From NCBI GenBank assembly GCA_964578535.1, contig CAZODI010000031.1:1-40820 (forward strand): a DNA stretch of 40,820 nucleotides. Direction: 5' to 3'. Of this stretch, positions 8,726 to 17,024 are shown one piece after another. The stretch's first letter is position 1. Each line of letters begins with the position of its first letter. This DNA comes from PHBD01 sp964578535. Lineage in GTDB: Bacteria; Desulfobacterota; Syntrophia; Syntrophales; PHBD01. A program made the translations under genes and the position numbers. Below the pieces are notes generated by a model. That model was given only the letters and a program-made list of their open reading frames with translations. It did not search any database and had not been told where the DNA came from.

Positions 8726-9082
8726 TTACTTCTTTACGTAATGCCCGGACACGGAAGCGCCGGCGTCACACTGTGCGCATCCCTTGGAGTCCAGCAGATC
8801 AAAGCCGTCCCCGGAGATACGGATCCCCATCTCGCAGACACCCAGCACGAGGTTTCCGCCTCGCAGATCTCCCAGGTCCCCGATGCGGCAGTTCTTCCCT
8901 CCCCCGCTTCCATTGGCGTTGATGAAGTACTTTCCGTCGGGCAGGGCATTGATTTCCATGATTACCTGCATCCCTCCGCTGTTCATGACATACGTGCCGG
9001 CGGAGAGTCCCTGAGCCATGGCCGGCCCGGCGGCCAGCAGGAGTACCAGCATCACCAGTCCCGGATAGAAGAATCGTTTCAT
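8726..9082 (-). CDS. Small secreted protein, unknown function
   Basis: A 118-residue protein with a clear signal peptide (MKRFFYPG then a Leu-rich core, cleavage near AMA at 21-23). The mature part is about 95 residues, rich in Gly and Asp, with four Cys including CAQC near the C-terminus, suited to disulphides or a metal. It looks like a small beta-rich domain (repeated GTYVMN/GKYFIN/GDGFDLL patterns). I recognise no family. It lies between the propeller and LPP20-like genes and is probably co-transcribed with both. Confidence 0.7.
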   Translation of the reverse strand: MKRFFYPGLVMLVLLLAAGPAMAQGLSAGTYVMNSGGMQVIMEINALPDGKYFINANGSGGGKNCRIGDLGDLRGGNLVLGVCEMGIRISGDGFDLLDSKGCAQCDAGASVSGHYVKK

Positions 9083-9120
9083 TGCGTCTCCTCCCTATTG
9101 TCTCATTCCGGAGAGGTCCC

Positions 9121-9146
9121 GTCCCGGCGGCTTCGGCCGCCGGGAC
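9121..9146. other. Very stable intergenic hairpin
   Basis: A perfect 11-base GC-rich stem (9121-9131 with 9136-9146) closes on TTCG on the plus strand, or CGAA on the transcribed minus strand. It lies 25 bases after the stop of the beta-propeller gene inside the operon. No U-tract follows on the minus strand, so it is more likely an RNA-stability or processing element, or an attenuator, than a full terminator. Confidence 0.6.
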
Positions 9147-9170
9147 TCGCCCCTCAACCCGTTGATTCCC

Positions 9171-11666
9171 TTACAGGCCCTGGACGGTCAGGTCACTCAG
9201 GACCGGAGAGGCCGTCCCTGACTGGATCTGGAGCGTCACTTCAACCTGGACGTAGCGTCCCTGCGGCGTGGCCTTGAGATCCACTCCTTTCACCGCATCC
9301 TCCCAGGCCGACCAGGTCTTCCCATCCTTGGAACTCCGAACTTTCACCTTGACGGAGGTCCCCGCCGGCTCGGTGCCCGTCCAGGCGACGGCCTTCCACT
9401 TTGCTGCGTCGGACTTTGCATCGTAACCGGCCGTCCAGGTACCGATCATGGTGGTCACGGAACGGGCCACGATGCCCGTCATGTCGCTGTAGCCATAGTG
9501 CGGCCCGGCGACCTGCTTCTCAAGATCCACCCGGTTTGTCGCCGGATCGATTCGCTTGATGAACGCATCGCCGTAATTGACCACCCAGACCTTGCCGTCG
9601 GAGTCCGTCGCCACGCCCGTGGGATGATTGAAACCGCTGATGGTGGTTTTCTTGACCCCGTCGTTGGACCAGCGTGAGACAGTGTTGGAGCTCGAGTTGG
9701 CCACCCAGACGTCTCCGTCGTTCGTCAAGGCGACGCCGCGTGAGCAGCTGTCCCCCGTCGGCTTCTGCCATTCGATGGCACCGTTGGTGGTGTTGACCCG
9801 CGTCAGCGTGTTGGCGCACCAGCCGGCGATGAACAGGTGATTGTTCTTGTCCATTCCCATCCCGTACGTCTGACCTGTCTTGATCGTGGTGAACGCGCCG
9901 GTGGCGGGGTCGAGCCGCCCGACGTAGCTGTTTGACAGGTCGGCGGACCAGACGATGCCGCGGGGGTCGACGACGGCACCGTAGGGATTGTGGCCCGGGA
10001 CGTCATATGTCTTCAGAACCCTGCCGGTTGTGCCGTCCACGTGGTAGTACTTGTGCGTACCGTAGGTTCCGGCCCAGAGGTTGTTGTTCGCGTCGATCCC
10101 GATACCGCGGGGACCGGGGGTTCCGCTGTAACTGCCCTTGTATTCCCCTGGATTGTACGTCCCCTCGCTTCCGGCGATCAGGACAACCTCGTGGAGCACG
10201 CATTCATCCGCGCCCCAGGCCAGAGGCGTTGCCCCTGTGGCGGTGTCGATCGTTCCGTTTTTGTTGCGGTCCACGCACTGGCCGTTTTCATTGAGGCCGA
10301 CCTTGACCACCGTTCCCGTGTTGCGGTTACCGACCCAGCAGTTTCCTTTCAGATCCACGGTGGTGCGGGAGGGGCTGCCTCCCGTGGTGGGACCGGTGCG
10401 GTAGCGGCCCAGTTCGGTGCCCGTCTTGGAGTCCACTTTGGAAATGGTCCCCTCGTTGGAGTTGGGCACCCAGATAAAGGGAAGCGTGGAGATGCTTTTG
10501 CTCAGCTGGAGCTGGTCGGGGACAGTCTTGTCCTCTACCCCCACCAGCGTTCCCGTCTCGAAGTCGGGGCTGGTGGTCCAGGTCTTTGAAAAGCTCGTAT
10601 CGAGCGTATATGTGCCCGTGGCTGTTGCGGTCTTGCCCGCCTCGACGCTCACCTTGAGCGTGTCGGGCTTCTTCCAGCCGGCCACGTCCTTGAACGTCAC
10701 GTCGTACCAGCCCGCCTTGAGGCCTGTCTTGACGCTGTCGGCGCTGTTCAGCCAGGCGCCGCCCGGGATCTGCCACTGGGCGCCCTTCGCCAGGACATCG
10801 GCGGGCAGGATCGTCACCGTCAGCACCGTGGGCACGTCAACGGGAGGCTGCGGCGGCTGGGGTCCCGCGGCCTGGGGTGTACCGATGGTGAACCAGGCAC
10901 TCTTCTCCGGTGAGGTGCTGCCGCCGGAGTCGATGGCCTGGCCGATCACCTTGTAATTCCCGGGAGGCAGGGTGAAGTCCTTGGACGTGCCCTGCCAGAG
11001 TTTCCCCGTTGCAGCGATCTGCTGGGTGTCTACCTGCTTGTTCGTGGAGTCGAAAATGCGGAAGTTGATTTCCCTGAGACCCAGGTTGTCCGTTGCCTTT
11101 GTGGAGAACGTGACGATCCCCGTGTTGGGATTGGTCACCACGATGTCGTGCAGGAACGGCGGCGCGTCGAGAACCTGCGCCACCTGCCGCAGCTTGTCGA
11201 TCATGTCCGGCTGCTGGGCCGCGGGCATTCCCGCGCCGACCACCCGGTCCCGTCCCCAGTCGTCCGCACGGGGAGCCGCAAAAGCGGAGGGAACGGCCAC
11301 TTTGCCCGTCACCAGGGTACTTCTCTGCCCCACGTCATCGGTCAGCTGGATGGTGTAGGGAATCGAATCCTGGTTGATGAGTGGATCCGCCAGCAGGGCT
11401 ACGCTCACCTCTCCGGAATACCCCTGCGGAACCCTCTTGTTGTCATAGGCGTCGACCTTGATCATTTTCACTTCCTTGCCGGCGGCGACGCGAATGGAGA
11501 CGACCGGCTCCGTGGACTGCCACTCGATGCTGAGAGAAACCTGACGGTCCAGGTACTGGGCATCATGCCGGATCACCTCCGGCTTCTTCGCCCAGGCCTC
11601 GAAACCGGTGAGCACCAGGATCGCCAGGATCAGCGGGATCAACCGCAACATGGAATATCGCTTCAT
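9171..11666 (-). CDS. Secreted multidomain beta-propeller protein
   Basis: An 831-residue exported protein; signal peptide 1-26 ends AWA. Two Ig-like or fibronectin-like regions (about 28-125 and 165-262) precede a Pro-rich linker. Residues 281-354 match the PEGA-like repeat common in deltaproteobacterial surface proteins (LTVTILP, GAQWQIPGGAW, VAGWKKPDTLKV). Residues 395-735 carry repeated 'D..G.W.....T..V.R.DP.TG' blades of an NHL/Vgb-type propeller (GIGIDANNNLWAG, GVATDSDGKVWVV). A calcium-loop-like DRNKNGTID is at 466-474. The end (about 740-831) is a beta-sandwich like those in carbohydrate-binding proteins. No catalytic residues are evident; a binding or scaffold role outside the inner membrane is likely. 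It starts 24 bases after the lipoprotein gene. Confidence 0.75.
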   Translation of the reverse strand: MKRYSMLRLIPLILAILVLTGFEAWAKKPEVIRHDAQYLDRQVSLSIEWQSTEPVVSIRVAAGKEVKMIKVDAYDNKRVPQGYSGEVSVALLADPLINQDSIPYTIQLTDDVGQRSTLVTGKVAVPSAFAAPRADDWGRDRVVGAGMPAAQQPDMIDKLRQVAQVLDAPPFLHDIVVTNPNTGIVTFSTKATDNLGLREINFRIFDSTNKQVDTQQIAATGKLWQGTSKDFTLPPGNYKVIGQAIDSGGSTSPEKSAWFTIGTPQAAGPQPPQPPVDVPTVLTVTILPADVLAKGAQWQIPGGAWLNSADSVKTGLKAGWYDVTFKDVAGWKKPDTLKVSVEAGKTATATGTYTLDTSFSKTWTTSPDFETGTLVGVEDKTVPDQLQLSKSISTLPFIWVPNSNEGTISKVDSKTGTELGRYRTGPTTGGSPSRTTVDLKGNCWVGNRNTGTVVKVGLNENGQCVDRNKNGTIDTATGATPLAWGADECVLHEVVLIAGSEGTYNPGEYKGSYSGTPGPRGIGIDANNNLWAGTYGTHKYYHVDGTTGRVLKTYDVPGHNPYGAVVDPRGIVWSADLSNSYVGRLDPATGAFTTIKTGQTYGMGMDKNNHLFIAGWCANTLTRVNTTNGAIEWQKPTGDSCSRGVALTNDGDVWVANSSSNTVSRWSNDGVKKTTISGFNHPTGVATDSDGKVWVVNYGDAFIKRIDPATNRVDLEKQVAGPHYGYSDMTGIVARSVTTMIGTWTAGYDAKSDAAKWKAVAWTGTEPAGTSVKVKVRSSKDGKTWSAWEDAVKGVDLKATPQGRYVQVEVTLQIQSGTASPVLSDLTVQGL

Positions 11667-11690
11667 GGTTTCGCTCCTTGGATATCGGGG

Positions 11691-12830
11691 TTAGTTGATC
11701 CGCCCGGAAGACTGCTGTGGCGCCTCCAGATCCGCGGGCCTTACCATCTTGATATTGAATGCCTCGTCGATAAGGGACACCCGGGCCTCCCATTTTTTCG
11801 GCTGCAGATTGTCCGTGACTTCCGCGTCAATCAGCATGATGCTGATCTTCTGCCGGTTGATCTTGTCCGTCAGGGGATCGATGAAGGAGTGAACGACACC
11901 GGTGTAGTTCTGGCACTCATCAATGGCCGGCCAGGCCGGAAAGGCGATGTTCATGGTCCGGCGCTTCGGGTCGGTTGAACGCATCTCCACGACCCATGCG
12001 GCGACCATGTCACGGCTGCGGGCGTCGGCCCTCGGACAGGCCCACAGGATATTCCGGGGGAGGGAGCGGCCCGCTCCCGGATCGATGCGCTGCAGGCGTG
12101 TCTTGACGATCATGCCGGCCTTGGGAAAATCCACCACGCCGTCCAAAACGAGAGGCACGCTGCCGGAGTCCTGTTTTGCATAGCTTTTCAGATCGATCAT
12201 GTGGAGCTTGTAGGCCACCACAAGTCCGTCTCCTTCCGTTCCCCGGCGGGCTGCCGTTCCTACTTCCGCCGTCGCGGTGCCGCTGCCGACCACCGTTCCG
12301 GCACCCACGTTGATCCCCGCCTTGTTGCTCTTCTCATCGCTGATGCGGAAATTGGCAAGCCGGAGGGCCTCCGTCACGTAGGCCAGTTTCGGCTCGAAGG
12401 GGATGTCCGCCAGTGTTATCGGTGCAATGATCTCGAGACCCGAAAGTCTGGCCCGCTCGGCGCTGCCGCCCCCGGCCCCTACCTCGGCCTGCGGTCCGGC
12501 CACGAGCTGCCCGCCGAGACCGATTCCCAGGTTGTAGGCAAAGTCCTGCTGGATGCCACTCAGGGATCGCTCCTTCTTGGTACGGATGCTTTCCGTTGCC
12601 GGGTCTTCGATGGGACCGAATTGCCGGGACCAGGCCGCCCCAATGAAGGCCTTGTCCACGGGCTTTTTGGTGACAAAATACTCTTCTTCGGTAATCGAGC
12701 TCATCCCTTTTTTATGGGTGTCCATGGCCGATCCGCCCGTGTAGACACAGCCGCCCGTCAGTGCAAGGACCGCCAGCAACACCAGAGGCAAGGCCAGCCT
12801 GCAGATAACACAGTGGTTTCTCATATGCAT
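11691..12830 (-). CDS. Lipoprotein heading the secreted-protein operon
   Basis: A lipoprotein of about 379 residues. The frame is open for 48 more codons upstream, but AGGAGG ends four bases before the ATG at 12830 (ten before the ATG at 12824), and only these starts put a signal peptide at the N-terminus (hydrophobic core, then lipobox LTGGC). After the acylated Cys come a linker, a Gly-rich segment (GIGLGGQLVAG, GAGGG) and several beta-rich stretches. I recognise no named family; the size and the LPP20-like neighbour suggest an outer-membrane lipoprotein of an assembly or secretion complex, which is inference. It is the first gene of the operon and follows an AT-richer intergenic region. 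Confidence 0.7.
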   Translation of the reverse strand: MHMRNHCVICRLALPLVLLAVLALTGGCVYTGGSAMDTHKKGMSSITEEEYFVTKKPVDKAFIGAAWSRQFGPIEDPATESIRTKKERSLSGIQQDFAYNLGIGLGGQLVAGPQAEVGAGGGSAERARLSGLEIIAPITLADIPFEPKLAYVTEALRLANFRISDEKSNKAGINVGAGTVVGSGTATAEVGTAARRGTEGDGLVVAYKLHMIDLKSYAKQDSGSVPLVLDGVVDFPKAGMIVKTRLQRIDPGAGRSLPRNILWACPRADARSRDMVAAWVVEMRSTDPKRRTMNIAFPAWPAIDECQNYTGVVHSFIDPLTDKINRQKISIMLIDAEVTDNLQPKKWEARVSLIDEAFNIKMVRPADLEAPQQSSGRIN

Positions 12831-13135
12831 ACATCCTCCTTTTCCATATTCTTCTCGTTGAGATCCCCATCCCGGAAAGGTCGGGACACTTTGCCATATC
12901 GAAATTCTATCGACTGCATTGCCGCAGAAGCCAAGGGAACGCCTTTCGGGTGCCGCCACATACCCCCGCTGCATGGATTGAACATGAAATGAAGAAATGG
13001 ATCATTCGCAACAGAAAAAGAGTGTTTTTTACCGGCGAATCCGTTTGTTAAGGTTTGTTTATTTAGCACGGCCGAAATGGTCGGTAAAGATGAATTGTAC
13101 GGAAGATTCGATACATATGCCACATTTGACATAAT

Positions 13136-13151
13136 AGCAGAAACGGTGCCG
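13136..13151 (-). promoter_or_regulatory. Weak sigma54-like -24/-12 site
   Basis: On the minus strand the sequence reads CGGCACCGTTTCTGCT. It has the GG-N10-GC spacing of sigma54 promoters and the GGCAC and TGC cores, but mismatches at the first base and at two others. It is about 300 bases before the lipoprotein ATG, so it would produce a long leader. Confidence 0.25.
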
Positions 13152-13283
13152 TACCCTGTCAGGACATGCATTCATGACTTCCAGGCAATCCGGGGGATGG
13201 GGCATTCATGCCATCGTTATGTTCCGGGCTTGGGAAACCCGCCCCGTATTGTGGCGAAATCCTGTAACAACCCTGAATCCCTC

Positions 13284-13312
13284 TTGATTCCACTCACCCG
13301 ATAGGGTATCAT
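13284..13312 (+). promoter_or_regulatory. Candidate sigma70 promoter for the fmdB-like gene
   Basis: TTGATT (13284-13289), a 17-base spacer and TATCAT (13307-13312, 5 of 6 matches). The predicted start is about 95 bases before the ATG. A CATCGATG palindrome overlaps the end of the -10 box. Confidence 0.5.
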
Positions 13313-13413
13313 CGATGCCAATCCAAAGGCAGTTCCCCCGGAAGGAATCGGGTCGGAAAGCGTCGGATTTCCTCTTCGGGCAGAAAGCATGACGGCGGAA
13401 AGGAGGTGGAGTC

Positions 13414-13578
13414 ATGCCGGCATACGATTATCAATGTCAGGATTGCGGGAAAAAGTTCACCCTGAGCATGAGCATCTCGGAGCATGGAAACGTCAAGGTC
13501 GCCTGCCCCAAATGCAAGGGCAGGAAGGTCAAGCAGATGATTTCCCTCTTCACCGCCAAAACCAGCAGAAAGAGCTGA
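13414..13578 (+). CDS. FmdB-type small zinc-ribbon protein
   Basis: A 54-residue protein. It starts MPAYDYQCQDCGKKF, typical of the FmdB/CxxC_CXXC_SSSS regulatory zinc-ribbon family, with a second pair CPKC at 31-34. A strong AGGAGG lies seven bases upstream of the ATG. The family was first linked to regulation of formamidase and amidase genes, but most members have no assigned role. The C-terminus lacks the usual Ser run and is short and basic (SLFTAKTSRKS). It is followed 135 bases later by an ABM-domain gene with its own binding site. Confidence 0.85.
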   Translation: MPAYDYQCQDCGKKFTLSMSISEHGNVKVACPKCKGRKVKQMISLFTAKTSRKS

Positions 13579-13713
13579 CGTTTCCCGTCCCGGTCCGCCC
13601 CCGGCGGATCGCATCGGGGCGGCGGCGCGTCAGGGACAAGACACCCCCGTTATGCTTTGGGACCGGAATCCGGAAGGACACCCCGGGACCGGGGAAGGAA
13701 AAGGAGGCCAGCC

Positions 13714-14049
13714 ATGTCCCTGAAAGTTCTCATCAAGCGAAAAGTTCCCCCGGAAACGCGGGACGAAATCATCAACCTGATCAAGGAACTCCGATCGAGG
13801 GCCACGGGACAGCCCGGATACATCACCGGGGAAACCCTGCAGCGCATCGATGAGCCGGGCGAATTTCTCGTCATCAGCACCTGGCAGAGCGCGGAGGATT
13901 GGAAAAACTGGGTGAATTCGGCAATCCGGACGGAGATCCGCCAGCGGATCGAGATCCTCTCGGGCGCAAAGGAGACCTATGAAGTCTACTACCACCCGGG
14001 GCCGGTATCGGCGACGCTGACCGGGTTCAAGGGATGGGAAGGGGGCTGA
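13714..14049 (+). CDS. ABM-domain (antibiotic biosynthesis monooxygenase-like) protein
   Basis: A 111-residue dimeric alpha/beta-barrel type protein. The start at MSLKVLIKR is chosen because AAGGAGG lies six bases upstream; the open frame before it has no such site. Residues 3-95 fit the ABM fold: a beta strand with KVLIKRKV, the PGYITGETL strand, FLVISTWQSAEDWKNWVNS and a C-terminal YEVYY strand. The family covers heme-degrading, quinol-oxidising and purely structural proteins, so the reaction cannot be given. In an anaerobe a stress or binding role is as likely as a monooxygenase. Confidence 0.8.
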   Translation: MSLKVLIKRKVPPETRDEIINLIKELRSRATGQPGYITGETLQRIDEPGEFLVISTWQSAEDWKNWVNSAIRTEIRQRIEILSGAKETYEVYYHPGPVSATLTGFKGWEGG

Positions 14050-14064
14050 CGGACGGATCGGGCG

Positions 14065-14096
14065 GATCCCCGAAAACCTGAGGGTATTCGGGGATC
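14065..14096. terminator. Hairpin between convergent genes
   Basis: A perfect ten-base stem, GATCCCCGAA (14065-14074) with TTCGGGGATC (14087-14096), and a 12-base loop. It lies 15 bases past the ABM gene stop and before the convergent DUF2784 gene. No T-run follows on either strand, so terminator activity is uncertain. Confidence 0.4.
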
Positions 14097-14164
14097 GCCA
14101 CAATATCTGCTTCAGCACCGCCGTCCAGTCGAACATCTGCTGAAAAACCGGCCTTCGCGGCTAC

Positions 14165-14524
14165 TCAGCGTTTTCTTTTCCTCCAGGCCACCCACCCGTA
14201 GACGGCCAGATTGAACCCCACCACCGCAAACCCGAGCAGGATCTGGTGAAGGCGGGTCAGTCCCGACGGATAGATAAGGCCGCCGATGACGCGGTCGATG
14301 AAATCCTGCGCAAGCGGTCCTCCTCTCGTCCCGCGGAGGCTATCCTCCAGGAAGGTCAATGGGCACGGCCAGCCCGCCCACTCCACCAGGGCGGCCCAGG
14401 CGACGGCGGGCAGATGGATCCAGCGCCACCAGGAACGATAGAGAGCAAGCAGGCCGCCAAAAACGGCGAACAGGATGAAGGCACCGTGAAGGAGAACGAC
14501 TCCGTCCGCCAGGATGGATCCCAT
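14165..14524 (-). CDS. DUF2784 membrane protein
   Basis: A 119-residue inner-membrane protein with about three or four hydrophobic segments (near 5-25, 30-45 and 90-110). The start MGSILADGVVLLHGAFILF has GGAGG seven bases upstream. The DUF2784 pattern is recognisable: ADxVxLxHxxF at the N-terminus, WxxIHLPAVAWAxLVEWxGWxCPLTxLE in the middle, and the FIDRxIxxLIYP block. The function of the family is unknown. It is 76 bases downstream of truA and may be its last operon partner. Confidence 0.88.
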   Translation of the reverse strand: MGSILADGVVLLHGAFILFAVFGGLLALYRSWWRWIHLPAVAWAALVEWAGWPCPLTFLEDSLRGTRGGPLAQDFIDRVIGGLIYPSGLTRLHQILLGFAVVGFNLAVYGWVAWRKRKR

Positions 14525-14600
14525 GGGATGCCTCCGTTCGGAATCGCCGCCGGGAAAGAGGCGGCCGGTATCCTTTCCTACGCTGCTCTTCTCCCCTGCG

Positions 14601-15500
14601 CTAACGGCGCTTCCCCTGCCGGCGGCGGGATATTGTCCGCTCCTTGCGGGGCCGAGTTCCCAGTGTGACGGGAAGCGGCGGGGAAGACTCCTCGTCTCCG
14701 GTCGAATGCTCCCCGGCATAAAGAACCTCCTCCAGGAAGAGGCCCGACGGCGGGGCCGTCAGCCGTGCCGGGAGATCCGACCTTTCCTCCAGCATCGCTT
14801 TCAGATCCGCCGCAACCAGGGTTCCCCGGCCCACCTCCACCAGGGTCCCCACCATCCGACGCACCATTTTCCAGAGGAAGTGGGAACCCCGGATCCGGAT
14901 CAGGATCAGGTCCCCATCGTCGCGAAGCTCCACGCTCTCGATCTTGACCCGGGTCGACGTCTTCCCGTCCATCCGGTGGTCCGCAAAGGATGAGAAGTCA
15001 TGGAATCCTTCGAAAACGCGCGCGGCGGACTGCATGGCCTTCGCATCGAGGCGATCCCGGATCCACCAGACGTAGCGCTTTCCGAAGGCCGTGCGCTCCC
15101 GCGAGACAATGTATAGATAGGTTCGGGATACGGCGTCCCTCCGGGCATGAAAACGGGCGTCCGCCTCCTCCACCCTGAGCACGCAGATCCCCGAAGGCAG
15201 GAGGTCGTTGAGTCCCTGGCGCACCCTGTCCGGGGGCATCTTTCGGGGAGCGACGAGGTGGGCCGCCTGTCCGAGGGCATGCACCCCCGCATCGGTTCGT
15301 CCGGATCCCTGGATTTCCACCGGCCCGCCGAAGAGCTCCCGGGCCGCTGCAAGAAGGGTTCCCTGAACCGTACGGGCGTTCTCCTGAACCTGCCAGCCCC
15401 GGTAGCCGGTGCCGTCATACTCGATGGTAAGACGGTATCGGACCGCAACCGGCGATTCCGCCCCCGAAGTGGTCTTTTTGGCAGTTCCGGACCGGCTCAC
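14601..15500 (-). CDS. truA: TruA, tRNA pseudouridine(38-40) synthase
   Basis: A 299-residue enzyme that isomerises uridines 38-40 in the tRNA anticodon arm. The catalytic Asp70 is in the invariant GSGRTDAGVHALGQ motif. The N-terminal RYRLTIEYDGTGYRGWQ block and the later GSHFLWKMVRRMVGTLVEVG block are typical. About 20 extra residues precede the family start, and a basic tail (RKERTISRRRQGKRR) follows. The start overlaps the stop of the NlpC/P60 gene by four bases. Confidence 0.95.
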   Translation of the reverse strand: MSRSGTAKKTTSGAESPVAVRYRLTIEYDGTGYRGWQVQENARTVQGTLLAAARELFGGPVEIQGSGRTDAGVHALGQAAHLVAPRKMPPDRVRQGLNDLLPSGICVLRVEEADARFHARRDAVSRTYLYIVSRERTAFGKRYVWWIRDRLDAKAMQSAARVFEGFHDFSSFADHRMDGKTSTRVKIESVELRDDGDLILIRIRGSHFLWKMVRRMVGTLVEVGRGTLVAADLKAMLEERSDLPARLTAPPSGLFLEEVLYAGEHSTGDEESSPPLPVTLGTRPRKERTISRRRQGKRR

Positions 15501-16846
15501 GGCTTCCCCTCCTTTCCCGGGACCGGTTCCGGCCCGGCCAGGACGGTCATGCCCAGGAGACCCCGCAGGTACCCGTCCCTCCCCTTTCCCCGCAGGTCTC
15601 CACCGGGCCGGAGCGTGGTGATCGCCGCCTGGCCGACGATCCGCTTTCGCTTCAATCCCGCTTTTCCCTTCATACGCACGCTCCAGAAGTTGTGGAACAC
15701 CAGCACCGAATCGTCATGTACGCCCATGTAGAGCATGATATGTCCCTTCAGGTAAAGCAGGGTCAGGTAGGGTACGCCGTCCTTCCGGATCACACGCTCT
15801 TTCTCCGGCGGGCTCAATCTGGACAGGTCGACCCAACGCCCCCCGTCCCGGGCCTGGTCCTTCGAGTTCCGGGGAAGCCAGATCCCGAAAGGGGCAAAGA
15901 GGTCCCGGACCGTGGCGGAACAGTCCCGATTCTCATACATTCCGCCCCAACCGTAAGGCTGACCGATCAGAACGTTGGCCATGCGGGCCATGTTCCTGCG
16001 GGTCAGGGGCAGGGGCTTGACGGCGGCCTCCGCCTCGGGGAGCACCACCTGCCGGATCACGGCCCGTCCATTCTCGTCCGCAACGGCGGCCAGGACGAGG
16101 TGTGGACCGCCGATGGGCCCCTCCTCCGGAAACATCATGCCCAGGTGCGCCTTGAAAAGAAAGCGACCGTCAACGGAATAAAGCGGTGTTTCGTCATGCA
16201 GCACGGTCACGTAGCGTCCCGCTTCCCACCGCGTCACGAACGCCTCGTCCACCCAGGCGGCATCCCGGGCGGGAATCCAGCCATAGGTATATCCCGTCTC
16301 AGCCAGCAGCCAGGCGCCGTCGGCGCTGACATGGGATACCCACAGGGGCGTATTGGCGGCCACCAGGGTCTGCTGGAACCGGTCAAAGGGGTAATCGCAG
16401 GCAACGGGACCGCAGGATCGGAAATTGGGCTTCAGGGTGGGAACGGTCCGCATGTGGACGTGGACGATGGTGATGGCCCGCCGGCCGGAATTCGGATAGC
16501 TCTCCAGCTGCGCATTGGAATACACCCGACGTACCCAGACCGCGTCGTGGAGCCTCCTGTTTTCGCCAAACCCGGCCTTGCCGAATCCCTCGCGGAATTC
16601 CTCCTCAACATCCTCCCGCGAGTATCGTGGACTCGAACGGTGCCATGGTGAAAAGTAGCGCTCGTTGTAATGCCGGTCCAGCCGCAGCTGCTCCTCCAAA
16701 GGAACGAGGTCCGCGTCGGTGCGGACAGCCTGGAGATAGGCCGTGTGATCCTGTTTCAGATTCCGGATGTCCGGAATCGAGTCGACGGGAACGGAAAGGG
16801 AAGATAGAAGAAAAATCCAGGCCATCCAGAGATTCATCGGGGTCAT
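15497..16846 (-). CDS. SH3-domain NlpC/P60 peptidoglycan hydrolase
   Basis: A 449-residue exported cysteine peptidase expected to cut gamma-D-Glu-diamino acid links in cell-wall peptides. An N-terminal hydrophobic segment (about 5-20) could be a signal. An NlpC/P60 N-terminal helical domain follows (about 25-115), then two bacterial SH3 regions (about 125-200 and 205-270). The catalytic domain has GQPYGWGGMYENRDCSA with nucleophile Cys309, the His of KGHIMLYMG (His369) and a third polar residue near His385. The domain order matches the SH3b1/SH3b2 NlpC architecture seen in Geobacter-like and Bacteroides proteins. It leads the unit with truA. Confidence 0.88.
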   Translation of the reverse strand: MTPMNLWMAWIFLLSSLSVPVDSIPDIRNLKQDHTAYLQAVRTDADLVPLEEQLRLDRHYNERYFSPWHRSSPRYSREDVEEEFREGFGKAGFGENRRLHDAVWVRRVYSNAQLESYPNSGRRAITIVHVHMRTVPTLKPNFRSCGPVACDYPFDRFQQTLVAANTPLWVSHVSADGAWLLAETGYTYGWIPARDAAWVDEAFVTRWEAGRYVTVLHDETPLYSVDGRFLFKAHLGMMFPEEGPIGGPHLVLAAVADENGRAVIRQVVLPEAEAAVKPLPLTRRNMARMANVLIGQPYGWGGMYENRDCSATVRDLFAPFGIWLPRNSKDQARDGGRWVDLSRLSPPEKERVIRKDGVPYLTLLYLKGHIMLYMGVHDDSVLVFHNFWSVRMKGKAGLKRKRIVGQAAITTLRPGGDLRGKGRDGYLRGLLGMTVLAGPEPVPGKEGKP

Positions 16847-16903
16847 GGTCTGCTCCGCGCAGGCTCACCCGGCCCCGGGTCCGACCCCAAGGACGGTGAA
16901 CGC

Positions 16904-16932
16904 CTTTTAACATATCGGCCACCGCACGACAA
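16904..16932 (-). promoter_or_regulatory. Candidate sigma70 promoter for NlpC/P60-truA
   Basis: On the minus strand, TTGTCG and TAAAAG are separated by 17 bases and end about 58 bases before the ATG. Each box matches 4 of 6. Confidence 0.3.
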
Positions 16933-16983
16933 TAGCCGGCGACGGGCGCGGCTCTGAAAGGAATGGCAATCGAAAAAAAACAT

Positions 16984-16992
16984 TGCTATGAT
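16984..16992 (+). promoter_or_regulatory. Extended -10 box upstream of the cNMP-binding gene
   Basis: TGCTATGAT (16984-16992) fits an extended -10 element (TGnTATAAT). The -35 position 17 bases upstream is only TGGCAA. The predicted start is about 25-30 bases before the ATG at 17025; AAAGGAGG lies between them as the ribosome binding site. Confidence 0.4.
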
Positions 16993-17024
16993 CGAAGCAA
17001 ATCCACGGAAAGGAGGACCATGCG

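Larger units (their letters stand above)
12831..13413. other. AT-richer divergent intergenic region
   Basis: A 583-base non-coding region between the minus-strand lipoprotein operon and the plus-strand fmdB-like gene. By eye its middle (about 12990-13140) is clearly more AT-rich than the flanks. It holds a sigma54-like site and a good sigma70 site (listed separately). It also holds two direct copies of GCATTCATG (13168-13176 and 13202-13210) and a perfect TTGACA (13126-13131, plus strand) without a convincing -10 box. I see no RNA gene or credible ORF. Confidence 0.6.

Noticed and set aside
12831..12974. Longer N-terminus of the operon lipoprotein
   Set aside because: It would bury the signal peptide and lipobox; the AGGAGG supports the ATG at 12830 or 12824.
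14094..14163. Possible third relic of the palindromic repeat (CTGCTGAAAAACCGG)
   Set aside because: Only a short resemblance to the terminus; no partner arm or GTAC centre found.
14525..14719. Longer N-terminus of the DUF2784 protein
   Set aside because: It overlaps the truA 3' end, is polar and non-homologous, and the GGAGG site supports the ATG at 14524.
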